DNA of 64,000 bases from Bremerella alba (GTDB lineage: Bacteria > Planctomycetota > Planctomycetia > Pirellulales > Pirellulaceae): contig NZ_JABRWO010000008.1 of assembly GCF_013618625.1 (NCBI RefSeq), positions 310,001-374,000 of the forward strand, given 5' to 3'. Positions 62,481 to 64,000 of the stretch are shown here, piece after piece. The translations under genes were made by a program, and so were the position numbers. Numbering within the stretch: the first letter of the stretch is position 1; each line of letters starts with the position of its first letter. The notes below the pieces were generated by a model. It was not told the origin of the DNA. It did no database searches and saw only the letters and a list, made by a program, of their open reading frames with translations.

Positions 62481-63836
62481 TTATCGTTTCATTTTCCCTT
62501 TTTTCGTGCCTGAGTCCAGCGGCCAAAATTCGCTTGGAACATGTGATTTGGCCATGATCGTCTCTACTTGCTGCACGATCTGGGGGTGCCGACTAGCCAA
62601 GTCATCTGTTTCGGTAGGGTCGCTGGTCAGATCGAATAACTGGATCGGCGACTGGGTCCCTTCGCGATACCCCTTCCATTTGCCAATCCGCACGGCTTGT
62701 TGCGACCGCACTGGAAACTCCCAGTACAGATGCGGGTGCCCCGGTTGCGAATCTCCCTTGAGTGTCGGCAGCACTGAGATCCCATCGAGGTGCGAAGGAG
62801 CATCGATGCCTGCCAGGTCGCACGCGGTCGGAAAGACGTCGCGCATGCCCCACACGAAATCACTGGCTTGGCCTGCCGGAACCACGCCGGGCCAACGAAC
62901 GGCCATCGCTGCGCGAATGCCCCCTTCCTTCAAGCTGCGTTTAGTACCGCTGAAGGGAGCGTTCGACTTCAGGTGCTTCACGAAGGAGCCGTTGGGGCCA
63001 TTATCCGAGGTGTAGAACACGATCGTGTTGTCGTCGATGTCAAGCTCCTTCAGCAAATCCAGAATCTTGCCCACCGTCATGTCGGCGCGGGTGATCATCG
63101 CTGCGTAGTTTTTCACCACTTGTGGCCACTTCTTGTCTTTATAAATCTGATAAGCCGGGTCATCTGCCGGAATCTCGAACTTACCGTGCGGCAATGTGTA
63201 CGGCAGGTAGAGGAAGAACGGCTTGCTTTGGTTTTCGCGAATGAATCGCAGCGTGTCTTCCTCAAAGAAGTAGTGCGAATAGCGATTGTCGGTTTCCAGC
63301 CGCTGCCCATCATTCCACAGCCAGTCGGTGTAGTAGGTATGCGCGTGGACTTGATCGAGATAACCCAGGAAATGATCGAAGCCTTGCTTGTCGGGCGAAC
63401 CTTCGTAGCCAGGGTTGCCGAGTCCCCATTTGCCGATCCCTCCGGTCACGTAGCCGGCCTGCTGCATTACTTCGGCTACGGTGACATCTTCCTCTTTCAA
63501 GAAGACCAACCCACTATCATCGGTCTTATTACGATTGGCTTTGGCCTGGTTGTCGCGTCTTCGACAGTGCCCCGTATGCAGACCGGTCATCAGCACGCAG
63601 CGCGTCGGCGCGCAAACGGCCGAACCGCTGTAATGATCGGTGAACCGCATCCCCTCGGCAGCCATACGGTCGAAGACCGGTGTTTGCACATGCTGCGACC
63701 CCATCGCCCCAAAGTCGTTGTAGCCAGCATCATCGAGCATGACGTAAATGATGTTGGGCTGCTTGGTGTCGGCAGAGAAGACGCTCGAAACGAAGCAACC
63801 TAGAAGAGCGAATGCGAGCAGCGTACGGTGAATCAT
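62481..63836 (-). CDS. Exported sulfatase (formylglycine type)
   Basis: 451 residues with signal peptide (LLAFALLGCFVSSVFSA). The sulfatase signature CAPTRCVLMTG has Cys75, to be converted into formylglycine, followed by TGLHTGHCR. The metal-binding Asp pair is MLDDAGYND (Asp35-Asp36), with KGD.QP-like later parts. It removes sulfate from sulfated polysaccharides; marine planctomycetes have many. Needs a maturation enzyme encoded elsewhere. First gene of a sulfatase-esterase-carboxypeptidase run. Confidence 0.95.
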   Translation of the reverse strand: MIHRTLLAFALLGCFVSSVFSADTKQPNIIYVMLDDAGYNDFGAMGSQHVQTPVFDRMAAEGMRFTDHYSGSAVCAPTRCVLMTGLHTGHCRRRDNQAKANRNKTDDSGLVFLKEEDVTVAEVMQQAGYVTGGIGKWGLGNPGYEGSPDKQGFDHFLGYLDQVHAHTYYTDWLWNDGQRLETDNRYSHYFFEEDTLRFIRENQSKPFFLYLPYTLPHGKFEIPADDPAYQIYKDKKWPQVVKNYAAMITRADMTVGKILDLLKELDIDDNTIVFYTSDNGPNGSFVKHLKSNAPFSGTKRSLKEGGIRAAMAVRWPGVVPAGQASDFVWGMRDVFPTACDLAGIDAPSHLDGISVLPTLKGDSQPGHPHLYWEFPVRSQQAVRIGKWKGYREGTQSPIQLFDLTSDPTETDDLASRHPQIVQQVETIMAKSHVPSEFWPLDSGTKKGKMKR

Positions 63837-63913
63837 GGCAGCCGAATCGTTGGAGGAAGGAAGCAGAAGTGCGGACTTAATTCTACCTACTCTCTTATCG
63901 AACGGCCGATATC

Positions 63914-64000
63914 TTACGGGAAATCAGGCCAACCCGGGCAGGAAAACGTCTGTTTCCCGCCGCAATCTCGCATCGGCCCCTTCTTAGGTGGCTGACAACT
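63914..64000 (-). CDS. Possible 3' end of a gene running off the right edge
   Basis: On the minus strand an open frame from the window edge ends at TAA 63914-63916 after 28 codons. The product fragment (CQPPKKGPMRDCGGKQTF then SCPGWPDFP) has two Cys-Pro/Gly motifs and looks plausible as a C terminus. Too short to identify; may be chance. Confidence 0.3.
   Translation of the reverse strand, partial: SCQPPKKGPMRDCGGKQTFSCPGWPDFP

Noticed and set aside
62790-63803. 337-codon plus-strand frame opposite the sulfatase
   Set aside because: The sulfatase has all catalytic motifs; the opposite frame lacks any and is a shadow.
1-64000. CRISPR arrays, insertion sequences, integrases or phage genes
   Set aside because: No direct repeat series, transposase motifs or terminal inverted repeats were seen anywhere in the window.

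Overview
The window is a piece of a planctomycete chromosome, most likely a Pirellulaceae member of the Blastopirellula/Bremerella type. Evidence from the sequence: two DUF1559 type II pseudopilin-like proteins, each with a small lipoprotein beside it; a PVC-type c-heme protein with a membrane-bound-dehydrogenase propeller; a sulfatase with the CxPxR signature; PQQ-like and NPCBM domains; a fused SecD-SecF; and moderate GC with loosely packed genes on both strands. No prophage, insertion sequence or CRISPR array was seen. The family assignment is inference from gene content.

Layout. 1-1020: the 5' end of an unidentified minus-strand gene, an AT-rich gene-free stretch, a candidate structured RNA ending in a U-tract (603-740), and tRNA-Thr(CGT). 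1169-11320 is on the plus strand: a TPR protein with two RNA polymerase alpha-CTD-like modules, tgt, a PQQ-propeller protein, yajC, a 1304-residue SecDF fusion and a LysM protein. 11362-16883 is on the minus strand: a hydrolase-like protein, a lipoprotein, a DUF2752 protein and a large heme/HEAT protein. 17126-26665: an LRR protein, the ymdB-like/rny pair, tilS, a GH16-like enzyme, an MFS transporter and a GT39-type glycosyltransferase. 26754-36694: a giant AsmA-like protein, a small acidic protein, a K+ channel, the first DUF1559/lipoprotein pair, dapF, a DUF374 acyltransferase and a metalloprotease with NPCBM. 36880-42459: xseA-xseB-ispA-dxs-nadK. 42542-49900: two planctomycete-type unknowns, a THUMP-like methyltransferase, dnaA (without dnaN), a double GNAT and a PDZ protein. 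50180-52108: mgtC and an OxyR-like regulator with msrB. 52364-59981: the second DUF1559/lipoprotein pair, tandem di-heme proteins, a GH71/99-like protein, an esterase, a stand-alone FloA N-terminal domain and a tiny helical protein. 60098-63836 is on the minus strand: sulfatase, esterase and M14-like carboxypeptidase, all exported.

How the genes work together. Housekeeping blocks are recognisable: protein export (yajC-secDF), RNA turnover (rny with its YmdB-type phosphodiesterase), isoprenoid precursor synthesis with exonuclease VII and NAD kinase, and an oxidative-stress pair (OxyR-like regulator and msrB) with a palindrome between them. The rest is secreted degradative or electron-transfer machinery typical of marine planctomycetes.

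Points most worth a second look: Tgt has lost three of its four zinc ligands; a structured RNA near the left end has two mutually exclusive folds; a FloA N-terminal domain stands alone; the TPR/double alpha-CTD fusion; tandem di-heme paralogues; and an OxyR-like regulator keeping the two redox cysteines next to msrB.
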